The notes under the pieces: model-generated
The model's input: the letters and a program-made list of their open reading frames with translations, nothing else
The model's database searches: none
Told to the model about the DNA's origin: nothing
Translations under genes and position numbers: made by a program
Origin: Prostheceraeus crozeri
Taxonomy: Eukaryota; Platyhelminthes; Polycladida; Euryleptidae
DNA: 64,000 nt
Direction of reading: 5' to 3'
Assembly (NCBI GenBank): GCA_907163375.1
Contig: CAJQUW010014281.1
Span: forward strand, 220,429 to 284,428
Shown here: one piece after another, positions 11,521 to 23,159 of the stretch
How the letters are laid out: every line of letters starts with the position of its first letter
How positions within the stretch are numbered: the stretch's first letter is position 1

Positions 11521-12880
11521 ATCACACGAAACAGGTCTAGCTATCCTTATTTTTTGTTCGCATTGATCAATTGATCATGCCGTCTTTTTTACCTGCTGCG
11601 TATTTCTGCATCGAATACATCGTGTTCTACACGTTGAAAAGACAAGATTACAATTAGTCTCGATTGATGATTTGTCGACTACAAAATTTGTCATGAAATT
11701 GTGTCAGTAATTAAGTTATAGGACAGAGAGCGCTGAAAGAATAAGCTATCAGCGTTCAACATCCTCCACCAGCCGATATTGTTCGCAGTGGTCATGTCGA
11801 ACGTACTGTGGTTTAAGTAATGTGAAGAAAGATCTTTCTTCATTCCAGTGGTGAGGAAGTATTGATTGTGGGATGAAGATATGTGATCGCTGTTTACTCT
11901 GTCTACATCGAACGTGTTGTTCAGGTACTTTTTCAAGAAATTGTCTATTATCTTGTTCTAAGTCGCGCTGCTATGCTCGCAGACTAAACATGAATCGAGA
12001 AAGTTGCTTCTTTTTCTTTTGACGCACTACTTGTACATTTTTACATTTTATACATATTAACTTTTCCAGATAGCCTCATCCACCGAAAGATGGGTATTCA
12101 TGTGTTTCCGAGCCAAATGAATAGAATTTTGCATATTTGCTCGCATATTTGCATATTTGCTCAATATGTTGTTGAATCGACACAAAAAGATTGTAATTAT
12201 TCTTGTTAACAGAGGTCATTTTGTTAAAGATGGTGCCACACATTGTGTAAACATATGAACTTGTCGCAACAGTTCAGAATTTTTTCATATAAGGAGTTTT
12301 TCTGATCGTTGGTTGGTTTTCCTGCTGACGCAACTAAAATGTGACTCACTGGTGTCGAGATTTGTGTTTGATAACATGTGTTTTTCGTTCGCCCATTGTT
12401 TTATGATAATTTTCAATTTGTGTGTTATGAAAAAAATTGACTTTGTCTGGTTTCCCTGTGGGAGTGCTCATTAGTCAGCTAAGGAGTACCTATCATTCTA
12501 TGATTATGTAAACTTCAGAAATATTTTCATATATTTTTTACAACGTTGCACATCATTTGGAACTATATGAAACCTTTACAATGAAAATAGAATTTTGTGT
12601 ATTGATAAATTTGCTTTCTATGTATCTCCTGATGGTCTCTCTGGAACCGTTTCTTTTAGTCCTCGTCTCTCAAGTATCAATGATAAAAACATCATTGATG
12701 ATTACATAGCTCGGATTAGACAAAAATTAATTGATCAGGTGGGAATGCTAGTAAATAATTATAGGGAAAGCTAAATAGTGAATCCTTTCCAATAGCAAAA
12801 AATTCTGTATCCGTAGTCTACTTATGTAGTGAAATCAGTAGTGCAGTCTCAGATGCGAAATTGTACGTGGCCATGCATTT
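11521..12880. other. Spacer of the palindrome, no gene seen
   Basis: No recognisable coding, RNA gene or terminal repeat. A short TTTGCATATTTGCTC repetition occurs near 12130-12160. Confidence 0.5.
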
Positions 12881-12924
12881 TGCGGTGAAGCGAGCCAATA
12901 GGAATGCAGGAATTGCATGAACTC

Positions 12925-13100
12925 ACGGCAACACTCGCCACGAATTCGCCTGCAATTGGCAACAATAGGGCGTGGCATGATAATGTTTAACAGCTGCATT
13001 AGTTCGTGGCGAGTGTTGGCCACTCGTACTTCCTGGTGTTCACTTTTGTTGCCAATGTTTCGTGGTGAGTTAGTGGCGACTTTGGTGGCGAGGCATTTAC
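12925..13100. repeat. Hairpin cluster rich in GGCGAG words
   Basis: CAACACTCGCCACGAA at 12929-12944 returns as TTCGTGGCGAGTGTTGG at 13003-13019, and further TGGCGA and GTGGTGAGT words follow to 13095. It abuts the inner end of the right arm. It may be the remains of a miniature element or of a breakpoint structure. Confidence 0.5.
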
Positions 13101-13946
13101 AGTGTACATTGTGTCATTATTGCGCATTTCAAGCAATTTCAAGTATTTCTGCATGCTATTATACTACGGGTAGAAAACATTATTCATTTTTTAGGCCCTC
13201 ATCCAAAATCAGATTATATGTCACGATCTTAAAAGTTGTTCATAGATTACTAATTCGGCTATAAATCAGCTTGATGTCATACTTATTTGCAACAATAAAC
13301 AAATAAGAAAATTTTCCATTAATGCGCCTGATTGAGGGTCAAATAAAGTTCAGAATTCTCATATAATGCTCGGAGCATTTCTTACTGAAATTCATTCTGA
13401 TGTTCAGAGAGCACTCGAGGCACTCCAAAGTTTCTTCCTGCGAAGGTCCGTGACTTAAATTGAAAACTAGAAAAGCCATCGCAAAAAATTGCTGTGGTGT
13501 TGGGTGGCACCATTCGTGCGAATATCCATTCCATCGATCGATACCGAAGATTTCGGGAAGTTGGACGATCCACCAATGTGAATAGGCTCCTGAAAAATAT
13601 GAAAGGTGTAGTAAGTATTTGCATGGATCAATGTGGCTCTACAGCATAGTTTCATGTTAGGTCCATACTAGTACATATGCACAATTGAACAAGAACAGAG
13701 AAACCGATGAAGCGATGAGTAGTCGAACACTTCGCTCACATATCATTTAATTAGATTTAATTGACATTCCAATATAGCCTACCCAAAAATATTAATTAAT
13801 CTAATATTATAGGACTGTTCCAGTCATTATCTTCATTTGGGTTGTGTGTAAGACTGTGAGTTCTTTAATTGCAAAATGCAAATTATGAAAAGGAGATTGC
13901 TATAAATTCGTAGACTGAAATGCTGGTATAAATAGAATAGTTAAAT

Positions 13947-14081
13947 ATTGAATTGCATCCTCAGTTGAAAAATGGAAACAGACCTGAGATGTAAATTACG
14001 CCTTCTGATAATTCCTGACATTGAATGAAATGGCAGCTATTTAGGTCTGTTTCCATTTTTCAACTGAAAATGCAACTCAAT
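13947..14081. repeat. Hairpin MITE, right-arm copy
   Basis: Mirror partner of 7077-7211, with the same opposed arms of about 40 bp and only a few substitutions. Confidence 0.65.
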
Positions 14082-14849
14082 ATTCAATTATTCTATTTTC
14101 GATGTGTTTGCAAAAAGCGTCAAATTTTAATTATTGCAGGCGCACTAACTTAGGCGAGTGTGTTTAAAGTGATGCGAGCCGTATTTAATGAATGCCCGTC
14201 GAAACTTCACTAACTTGCTTAATGCAAATCTGAAATGCTGGTAGTGAAAGTCAGGTGTAGTATGTAATCTTTGATACTTAAGTCATTTCATTTTGAATAA
14301 ATCAAGAAGGACTTGACACACCACACGAGTACTTTCTTTATGAATTTAAAACAGACATTCCTTCTATTGAATTGAATAAAAGAAAACAAAAATCAACCCA
14401 TTTACCTTATCTATGCTAATTTCCAGTTGTGCATGTCTCGATTTCAGTATTTTCACTTAATCTCCTTTCATAGCTGGCCCCTATATGAATTGAATGTTTT
14501 TAGCTTTTGAAGCAAGACTGTTTAGCATCCTTTGCTTAATGACGTTATCTTATTATGACTAGAGTTGTCGAAAGTGCTTAAAATAAGTTAGTTTTCATTT
14601 CCTTGCTTATATCTACTTTGTATTTATTTTAGAATTATTTACTCTATATCAAATTAAACACGTCTTTGAGTTGTCGCTTTTCTACAAATATACTCACTCA
14701 GTCCGGAGGTCTCAGGCCATGCAGACCATTTGCCACTGCAGTTCCATTCGACTCGATTCTGCGCCACAACCATCCAGTCGTCCCGGCCACTTATTTGGCA
14801 GAATTCTTGCCTCACCGTATCCGCCTACTTTCTATCCAGCACTACCAGG

Positions 14850-15266
14850 CTCTCGGCCATTAAATCGACATCATCCACATATGCCAACCGGTCACAATTC
14901 AGGTCTTCTAGATTCAATCCACCCGAAGTTCTCACTTGTCTCATCACCCACTTCAGTCGAAATTGATCAATATTGGAGCCGGAGGGCATCACTGTTTCAA
15001 GTCGGAGGAGAACAAAAAAAAGCGTCTGTGACTTGGCCTCCAACTCTCACACAACAGTTGCTTGCTTCGTAGCACAATTTTGACAATCTGACAAACTTCT
15101 CCGAATTTCTTGTTACGCTCCATAAGGTTGGTCTGCGTATACTATCGTATTCTTTCTTGAAATCGACGATTAGATGTCATCTGTCCTAATTGCATTCCAA
15201 GTATTTCTCCAGAAATTGCGTAACAATAAACAGCTGATCGACGGTGGATTTCCCTTTTACAGTCAC
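14850..15266 (-). pseudogene. RTE-like LINE remnant, second part (right arm)
   Basis: Minus-strand partner of 5853-6400. The active-site block reads AYVDDVDLMAESLVVLD, one step from AYADD and better kept than in the left arm. The preceding frame includes SGGLNLEDLNCDR. It is broken by stops and ends against the foldback element at 15270. Confidence 0.7.
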
Positions 15267-15269
15267 AGA

Positions 15270-16653
15270 GCTGATCATAAAAAACAGACCACCCAAGTTA
15301 TGTTGAAACCCAATCGATTCTCATGCCTTCCAATCGTGTCGTGCAACAACATGTCATACATTATTGGAGAGTTGGTATTCTCAGCCTTCAAATGGGCTGT
15401 TAAAGTATTTGCTGGAGTGCTCAAAATGTGAAAGCCGCTCAATTTACAAATCGCAATTTTTCAATATAAAAACACATGTTAGTATGGCAATGAATCAAGC
15501 ATGGAATCAAATTAGCAAGGGCTAACCTTAGGCGAAACACAATTAATAATGAATTAAATCTCAAATCGAACTATTCAGTAAGTAAAACCAATGTGAAAAA
15601 TAAGAATAAAACACAAATGTAAATGTTGATAATATTCAAATGGTAGGTAATGAAAAAAAGGACTGTGTAAATATAAGTTGAGTGAGAAAAAAAATTGATA
15701 ACTTACTCGAGAACTCCTGCCTGTCTGCCACACTGTGTGTTGGGCAGTGTAGTAATTGCGGAACGATCATTTTCTGAGCTCTCTTTTGATATACTGGTCA
15801 TCAAAATCGGTGGCAATGAAAAATTAATGAGATCGTTAAAGTTATCACAAAACTGTCATCAAAAAAGTTATCATGACTCTTCTGCTGAAAATATTATGAT
15901 CTCATTTTTTCATCAAAAATATTCATGTTGGTATCATCAGAATCTCTTCGATGTGGGAAGCACGAATATGCAAGTTTTATTCAAATTAGTTCAATAGTTC
16001 CTTTTCAAACTTATTCAACTTTTTTGTTACTACCGCTAAAGTACACAAGCATCATGTAAGGTGAACTACGGGTCAAAACAAAATAAATAAAGAAGGCATT
16101 TCTTTGTTCTGTCATGCTAATCGCAGATTGCTTACCTTTCATGTTTGTGTACTTTAGCGGCAATGACAAAAAATGTTGAAGAAGTTTGAAAAAGAACTAT
16201 TGAACTAATTTGAATAAAACTTACATGTTCGTACTCCCCACATCGCAAGGATTCTGAATATACCAAACATGATCATTTTCATAGAAAAGTGACAATATGA
16301 CATTTTCAGTCAAAAGAGTCATGACTTTGTGATAACTTCACTATCTCATTAATTTTGTATTACCTCACCGATTTTGATGATCAGCACATTAAGAGAGCCC
16401 AGAAAATGCTCGTTCTCCCCGTACTTCATTCATTATCATGCTCACATGCTTTCTTATTGAAAAATGGCGATGTGTAAATTGAGCGATTTTCACATTTTGA
16501 GCACTATTCAGCAAATTCATTAACGGATTCAAGTTTATCATATTTCATTTGAAGACTGAGAACGTAGGCTCTCCAAGAATATATGGCATGCTGTTGTATG
16601 ACACGATTGGAAGGCGTGAGAATCAATTGAGTGGTCCGTTTGTCATGATCAGC
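15270..16653. repeat. Foldback element, right-arm copy
   Basis: Mirror partner of 4373-5852, itself a palindrome of about 1.38 kb with ends at AGCTGATCAT (15270) and ATGATCAGC (16653). It is about 100 bp shorter than the left copy because of small deletions near its centre. Confidence 0.8.
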
Positions 16654-16659
16654 CCAAAC

Positions 16660-16985
16660 TCTTACTATGATGGCACAAAGCCAGCCTGATATGAGCCGAT
16701 TATTCAGCGATAAAAAGGTCTATGACTCCTTTCAGGTACCTCCGCGAAGATCTTGTATCCCACTGATAGCAGTGATGAGCCTCTGTAATTATTAAAGTCT
16801 TCTCTTCCATCACTCTTGTGAATGGGAACCAGTGCCTCAGTACTCCAGTCATCTAGCAAGCTCTCCTCACTCCACATTTTTTGGACGATGCTTAAAAGAT
16901 TGCCCAATCTGAGCACTTCCGTCTGTGACCTATCACAAATCAGCCGGCACGTCATCGAGACCAGAAGCCTTCGTTTTCTTCATTC
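16660..16985 (-). pseudogene. RTE-like LINE remnant, first part (right arm)
   Basis: Partner of 3780-4372 on the minus strand. It reads KMWSEESLLDDWSTEALVPI then HKSDGREDFNNYRGSSLLSV, slightly better kept than the left copy. The upstream part of the LINE was pushed away by the piggyBac insertion and continues at about 19990-20200. Confidence 0.7.
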
Positions 16986-17392
16986 TTTCTATAACTTCAT
17001 TAACCCATTAAATCCCAACTTTTTTTCAGATGATGATATTTGGGTGTCTGATGATGTAAGACACTCTAAGAAAGGGTATGATTTTATTTTCCACCAAATT
17101 AGAAAAATTTTTGCAGAAATCGAAAAAATAGTTCTTGCACTCTGACAGAGTGCATGGGAGGATACGTGTACTTTTCATCTGATTTTGGCTTATGTGTTTA
17201 AGTATTTGTATGAATTTATTTCTACTAAAATTATTATACGTACATTGTAGTATTATTAATTTCTTTTAGTCAATTGCTAAATTAAAAGAATCATATAAAA
17301 TATCCTTTCCAGATGCTTCAAATGTGTCTATTTATTTCTTAACAAACATGAAACTAACAGTTTTGCAGATAGCCGATTGCGAAAAAGATATT

Positions 17393-19215
17393 TCAACCAC
17401 TATGGAAAAATTCGAAACACTGAAGATGAAGTCCAATCCCACATTTTTCGCAGATCTTCTTCGTATTTCTCTTGCAGACTTTGCATCGCAATTGTCTCTC
17501 TGAATCACCAGGGTAATGATGCATTCCATCATGACTAATGTCTGCGAGAGCATTTTGATTTCTGGAAGACAAGGGGCGAATGGGCCTTCCAAATGACCGC
17601 TGTGGGCAATATTTTGTCATAAGTACAGAAACAATCTCTCTGCGGAAAGAAAGAGAATCTGGCGATGATGAATTATGAAATCTATGTAGCAACCAACAAT
17701 TTTGAATTATCATGTCAATATTCCAGGCGAATAAAGGCCTCCACCATTTCTTCATCCGAATTGAGATCCGATAACGAGCAATATTCTGATCCGCTCGGTC
17801 AACACCTCCCATTGCTCTGTTGTATTGATGGACAATGTTTGGCAAGTCAATTGTGATACGAGTCTTATTTTCACGACTCCATCTCGTTGTTTGTGAAACA
17901 GGAATGCATCAAAGCAGTTAGACGCCATCAGGACGGTTTTCCGGTCTTTCCAACAGACTACGGCAACTTCTTCGTTGGAATCCACGAATTGTTAAAAATC
18001 TCCGCGCTCCTTCTTGTCAGTTTGTTTAACATCTAATGGACTGGACACTTTCCGAGACGGTTTGAGCGAATCGTGCCCGTTGCTCCATATCCTAGAACAC
18101 TAAGTCAAAGAAAATTGTAAACGGTATCTTATCAGGCAATTCAGAAATTAGGTCAAGAACAACACTTTCTCCTAGACCCCATGACACGCTCGTACTTCTA
18201 ATCGGATCTTTGTTCTTGGCGCCTTGATAAGGCTCAAACTGAATCACATAGCCGAGTGGAGAGGCCATGACCCAGATCTTATATCCAACGCGTATCGGTT
18301 TGCATTGGATTCTTTGCTTATTAGAATGTCTGCCAAAATATGGCACCATAGATTCATCTACTGATAAACATCGCTCCTTTGGAAAATAATACATACATCT
18401 TTCATTCATAAGAGTAAAGAAATATCGTAATTTTGCAAACTTATCTCCATTTTGGAGATTCTGATTATCAGCCAGATGTAGGAAACGGAAAAGCTCTTGA
18501 AAGCGATTGCGTGACATAGATGATGATATGGCTTCGTTATTACAATCCGAACTTGTCTCCCAATACATTGTCATTCTTGGTACCTGGCAGTAGCCGGAGA
18601 TGATCAGAATTGCCAAAAAAGTTTCATTTCAGAGGATGTTGTACTAAAATTATGATTTATCTTGTCACGCTTGGCATAGAGAATAGTTTGTTCTACCAAA
18701 TAGTCAATCACCTCGTCATCAAAAAATAATTCAAACAAACTTGTTGCTGACATATCGGACAAATTCAAATTGGTCATATTATCCGCCAATGGATTCTCAG
18801 ATAAGTCCTTCTTTCGCATTTTCTTATTTTTGCGCCATTTTAGATCGGACGACAAATGACTAATATTGTCCTCTCTTGGTTTCGAATTCAGTTCATAATT
18901 TCCGTCATCATCTTCATCTCCTATTCTAACGGTTTCGCCGTTTTGCAAATGAATCGATGCTGATGCTGGGGCTCGAAGCTGGGAGGCAGGTAAATTATCA
19001 ATACAAAAAGTTTCCTCGTCTGCACTGTCTCCATCGCTCTGGTCATTTTCAGGAGGTTGAATGAAGATACAACCACTTTCTAAATCATCTTCGAAGTCTG
19101 CAATTATCGCAGCGACCTCTTCAGCATTGTAGTTCCTGAAAAAAAACACGCATATGTATACTACTGACAATAGAGCAATTGCAATATTAGTTTCGCACGG
19201 TAGCACGAGCAGCAA
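17393..19215 (-). pseudogene. piggyBac transposase 1, broken
   Basis: The gene would encode a cut-and-paste transposase specific for TTAA. In order on the minus strand: an acidic N-terminal region (19215-18604) with DDEVIDYLVEQT; a catalytic-domain block (18616-18092) with SVDESMVPYFGR holding the first catalytic Asp; a partial block near 17985 with VVCWKDRKTVLMASN; and the last block (17845-17393) with YNRAMGGVDRADQN carrying the third Asp, followed by a cysteine-rich finger RCKVCKRNTKKICEKCG...C. The region around the second Asp (FFDLVF) is damaged and the frame changes at least twice, so the copy is inactive. The N-terminal start is unclear. Confidence 0.88.
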
Positions 19216-19223
19216 AAAGGTCA

Positions 19224-19286
19224 GTAGCCGAGTTGTCTAGAATACTCTCTGCTAACGGACCGGTAGTGCAAGGGTCGAACCCCGCA
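19224..19286 (+). repeat. tRNA-Ser-like block (SINE head or tRNA pseudogene)
   Basis: TAGCCGAGTTGTCTAGA resembles an A box and D arm; CTCTGCTAACGG resembles an anticodon loop with GCT, as in tRNA-Ser; AGGGTCGAACCCCGC resembles a T arm and B box. The acceptor ends do not pair, so it is not a working tRNA. It lies inside piggyBac 1, just upstream of its gene. A SINE body or tail was not identified. Confidence 0.4.
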
Positions 19287-21399
19287 AAGTATACTTTTGT
19301 TCATGTTTAGTTTTAGGATATAATCATTATCCTCAAATGATAATGATAGCTCACATCAATGAGCCTATTTTAGAATTCAAACAACTTTCCGACGTTTATA
19401 TAAAATAACGTCGCATTACGAAGTATTCCGATTCAGTACATCTACAACTGGAACAGCAGATATTCAACTTGATAAAAATGTTTAGTAGGCTTAAACTATA
19501 TTAGATAAATAAATCATTTTAGAAACTCATCAATACCATCTTTATAGCGTTGACATCAATTTTCTTCTTAAAAAACGGAAATATGTACACCTACCCTCTC
19601 GATCCCATGCACTCTGTGAGAGTGCAAATGTATTTTCGCGATTACCAATGACATAATGTAAATGTCAATACAACTAAAAAACGTATTTTCATATTGTATG
19701 TAAGTATTAATCTATGATATATTGAATCTAAAATAAATCATATTAATATGGTAGCCATACTCACCGTTTTCGGTTGCCTGAAGTAATCACCATTTTGAAA
19801 AAATGAATACTTTGAATGCGCGCCCTTCCAAAGCAAACTAAAACAAATGTTTGTTTTTCTTGTTTTATTATTGGATAGTATATTCAACTTAATCAGGCAA
19901 AATTGCTGGTAAAAATTCCGTGAGATGGCCATGTCACATCATTTCTTAGAGTTGCACTCTCACAGAGTGCATGGTAGGGAATGGGTTAATCTCTGTCATA
20001 GTTGGATTAATCACTTCGTTTGCCACATCTGTGTGGACTTCTTTATCTAGATCACTATTTAAAAACGGAATTTACTCTACATTCTTCAAAGAATTCTCTA
20101 AATCTTCTGATGACGGCCGTCTGTCAATTAGAAGATTTACCACTGCATCTCTTGCCACAGTTTGACGAGGTTGATGTCCTTGGCTAAGACCATTAATTCC
20201 TTGAAATTGTTCCTCTGCATCTATCTACTGTATCTCTTCCACACTTTTCCTGTGCATCACTCTCTTCTGGTTTCGGTAATTTGTTTAATTATTCTATGAC
20301 TTGCATATTGCACATGACATGTGCGTGCGTATGGGATGAAGAATTGTGACGTTTATAAGTCATTTGTGATCGGTCGACACGTTTTAACGAGCATCAAAAG
20401 AATGCATGAAAGAGCCCTGACTAGTCATCTTTCAATTTAGAGTAGGAAAGAGTCAGGAGTTCTCTATGACGTTGACATCATTCTTATGTGTCTATCGCAA
20501 AAAAGCTTTCGATTGCTATCCAACAGTCAGAACTACAAACTCACCACAAGAATGTCTGTAAGGTTTTGTTCTAAAATTTGAATAAAAACATTATTGTCAT
20601 CACTAGTGACCACTGAAGCATGTACATCTGCATGTATCTTGAACACTTATGATTTTCGGAGAAGAGATCGAGTACATAAAAGATGAATTAATTTTTCGGA
20701 AAATCGGAATTCCACCCGGCCGTACAACGCTTGCATCAGTTATATCCACAGAGTTTTCATATAAAATTTCACCTGACATGGAATTGGTTTAGAGGTTCCT
20801 CGAAATCAGCGCGCATGACAGTGCAACTTGGAAAAGTTTTGAGGGCTTCCGGGCTTCTTGTAACTTCAATATTTACTTAAACGGAGTTTCTTAGAAGTTG
20901 TTAAACCGCATGTCATCTTGGAGGATCACCACTCGATCAAAAAATACTGATAGACCAAACGAACAACTGCTGTCTGACAAACAAATACTGATGCCGTGCT
21001 ACTCTGAAGGAAAAACCTGTTTTGAATATCCAGTTCATCGGTCTACAGATTTCTAAGCGCACTTAAACAGAAAATGGCATGAATTGCAGAAAAACAATAT
21101 TCTGCTCAGAAAAAATTTTACATTATCATTCGAAGCAAGGTGTTTCAAAATGATTCATCCGATCTCATTAGACTATATCTATCTATTGAGTTAGCTCATA
21201 TTTTAGAAATCAGTTCTACAACACTTAACGAGTTTTATGCATCATGTAACGACGGTATGTTGTTCTTCACTTTGAGGCACAGCACATTTTTCAAAAGCGT
21301 CAGTTTTTGGACAATTTTCTTTTCAAAATTTACAATTGTTCTTTATGACCTCCCCGGAGGCGCACCTCGGCAAACAGATGATAGTCTAGCTCAGATTCA

Positions 21400-21760
21400 A
21401 CTGCGGCAGGCTATAAACAAAGGGGCTATACATAGAAAAGCGTTTGGAGCTCTTAAAATTTGTTTTTCAAAAGAAGCAGGGGAAGATTTTCTTTCACGTG
21501 TCATGTCCAGTGACGAGGTCGCACTTTGCATCAACGGAAAAGTGAGTCGTCATAAAATCAGGATGTGAAATTTTGGAACATCCACATCAGGTAGTGGAGT
21601 TTCAAGGAGAATCACTGAAGATGTGTGTTCTGAATGCTGCAAAGCTGACTTCTCCTTCAGCTTCAGGCTAATTGAATGACTCTTTCAACAGGATGCTGCA
21701 CCAACGCACTGGCAAGATGAAGTCCGACCATTTATAAAACTTAAAAAGCTCCCTCAGCGA
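21400..21760 (+). pseudogene. Tc1/mariner (DDE_3) transposase fragment, right arm
   Basis: The plus-strand frame runs QLRQAINKGAIHRKAFGALK, then VMSSDEVALCINGKVSRHK (first catalytic Asp region), and after a frame change FQQDAAPTHWQDEVRPFIKL (second catalytic Asp with the typical QDGAP.H pattern), then KLPQR, close to the P.RWIGR motif of the family. Stops and at least one frame change break it. The mirror copy runs off the left window edge. Confidence 0.7.
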
Positions 21761-22150
21761 TGAATCAGTCTCCAGCAGATTTAACTTTTAAATGGCCACT
21801 GTACAGTAACAAGCCGGTTTGAGATTGGGCAATGTGAAGGATAAGGTTTAGGTTTCATGTTTCCATTTCCAAGAACTGACTGACGTGCGATATCGCATTA
21901 GTGAAGCAGCAGCAACAATGCCAAACATGCTGGTATAACGGCAGCTGGACTGTCATCTTGATGTTGGCTGAGCTTTTACAGGAATCGGTGCAGTCACTAT
22001 AATGCCACAACATCCGACATGTTGACTTCAGGGATCTGATGTTACCACCTATGTTACAAAAACCGAATTTACCTTGAAGATAGGAACACCTCCCTTATAG
22101 TAACACCTCTTAGTTTGGAGAAAGGCGAGAAATTTCATCATTGGATGATG
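21761..22150. other. Sequence between the mariner and pogo fragments
   Basis: No frame of its own. A CAGTCACTATAATGCC word near 21990 has the CAGT start expected at a pogo/Tigger end, but no matching inverted end was found, so the left border of the pogo element is not fixed. Confidence 0.35.
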
Positions 22151-22184
22151 TCTTACGTCTGCCACATAGCACTGTGGCCGTGAC

Positions 22185-23090
22185 AGACTCTGAAAGACAA
22201 GAGACAGATAATCGACGCAACTGCAGAAAATGTTAGTCGTTTCGAGCTAGCTAAGCGCTTTGGCATTCTGAATGCAAAAGATTCAATTGAGAAGCCAATT
22301 GAGTGCGCAGACAGCACTAAACGAAGCAGTATAAAGCCGGTGATATACGATAAGCTAGAGAGGTCATTTCTGTCTTGGTTCAAACAGGTTCGAAGTCAGA
22401 ACGTTCCCGTCACTGGACAGCTGCTGCAAGAGAAGGCAAAACAACTTACTAATGAGCCAACAACGGATGGCTAGAGAAGTTTTCCAGAAGACACTCGGTC
22501 ACCTTCAAGTCAGTTCAAGGCCAGGGCGATCAACATGCTGGTGATCAGCGACTGGCAGCAGGAGATTCTGAAGGCTACAATTGATGCGTTCCATCGTAAT
22601 AACGTTTATAACTTAGATGAGACTAGTTTGCGACTTCTACCCAACAAAACATTGGCTTCTAAAGGTAGGCAGTGTACACTGCTTGTCATAAGAAAATCTG
22701 TAAAGCCACGTTGCTTCAAGAATGCAAGGATTCCCGTTGACTATAGAGCCAATTGCAAGGTATGGATGACAGCGCCCATGTATGAGACATGGTTGAAAGA
22801 TTGGGATAAGAAACTGGAGAAAGATGGGCGGAAGAGGCAAGTTCACATCTACAGGTGCGATGACTGCAGAACCGCACCCCGTCAGTGAGGAACTTGCAGG
22901 ATTGTAGTGAGACTTGTACGAGCAACGCGAAGTGGAGGATGGAGTCAGTCTCACCCACTGCGTGAAGGCGGACCAACGTGTGAGGTGCAGACAAACGGCA
23001 TCATGATCACGGAGAAGATAGCTCGCAAAGAGAAGATATGGAGAAGCCAGAGGAGCTGGTGGAGGAGCCTGAAATTCCATCAGTCACCAA
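22185..23090 (+). pseudogene. pogo/Tigger-type transposase, broken
   Basis: A pogo-like DDE_1 transposase of the Tc1/mariner superfamily. In order: LKDKRQIIDATAENVSRFEL and a following LAKRFGI (first helix-turn-helix); SWFKQVRSQNVPVTGQLL with QEKAKQL (CENP-B type second helix-turn-helix); a stop near 22475; then NVYNLDETSLRLLPNKTLAS (catalytic Asp in DET) and, farther on, PRCFK, NCKVWMTAPMYETWL and CDDCRTAP, the last a degraded form of the LLLDNC.AHP block. The frame then decays. It is cut at 23091 by the piggyBac of 23091-28923; the sequence after 28923 may be its continuation. Confidence 0.8.
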
Positions 23091-23159
23091 TTAACCCCTT
23101 CACTGCGGCATGGCTCGCAGAGCGAGCCACGAAAACTTTCTCTGTGTTGCGGCGATGAT

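Larger units (their letters stand above)
17000..19989 (-). mobile_element. piggyBac element 1 with TTAA duplications
   Basis: Both borders are TTAA (17000-17003 and 19986-19989), with ends reading TTAACCCATT inward. The left arm of the palindrome keeps the empty site (AACTTCATTGATCTCTG near 4018), with TTGA in place of TTAA. A 17-bp hyphenated palindrome GCACTCT-N3-AGAGTGC occurs three times: 17137-17153, 19609-19625 and 19954-19970, which fits the known subterminal internal repeats of piggyBac. The single gene reads on the minus strand and is broken. Confidence 0.92.
13108..21613. repeat. Right arm of the 21.6 kb palindrome
   Basis: This is the mirror of 1-8053. The inner end lies where the two sequences stop matching, at about 13108, against 8053 on the left. 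The arm differs from its partner by a piggyBac insertion at 17000-19989 and by lacking the LINE at 1005-3406. Past 21613 the left partner runs off the window, so the repeat may extend further right. Confidence 0.9.

Noticed and set aside
1-21613. One giant DNA transposon with terminal inverted repeats of 8 kb
   Set aside because: No target duplication, capsid, polymerase or integrase gene is visible, and the arms are made of unrelated smaller elements. Inverted duplication or misassembly explains it better, although the outer ends are not fully in view.
22637-23080. A 147-codon minus-strand frame
   Set aside because: It is antisense to the pogo transposase, which shows clear family motifs on the plus strand.
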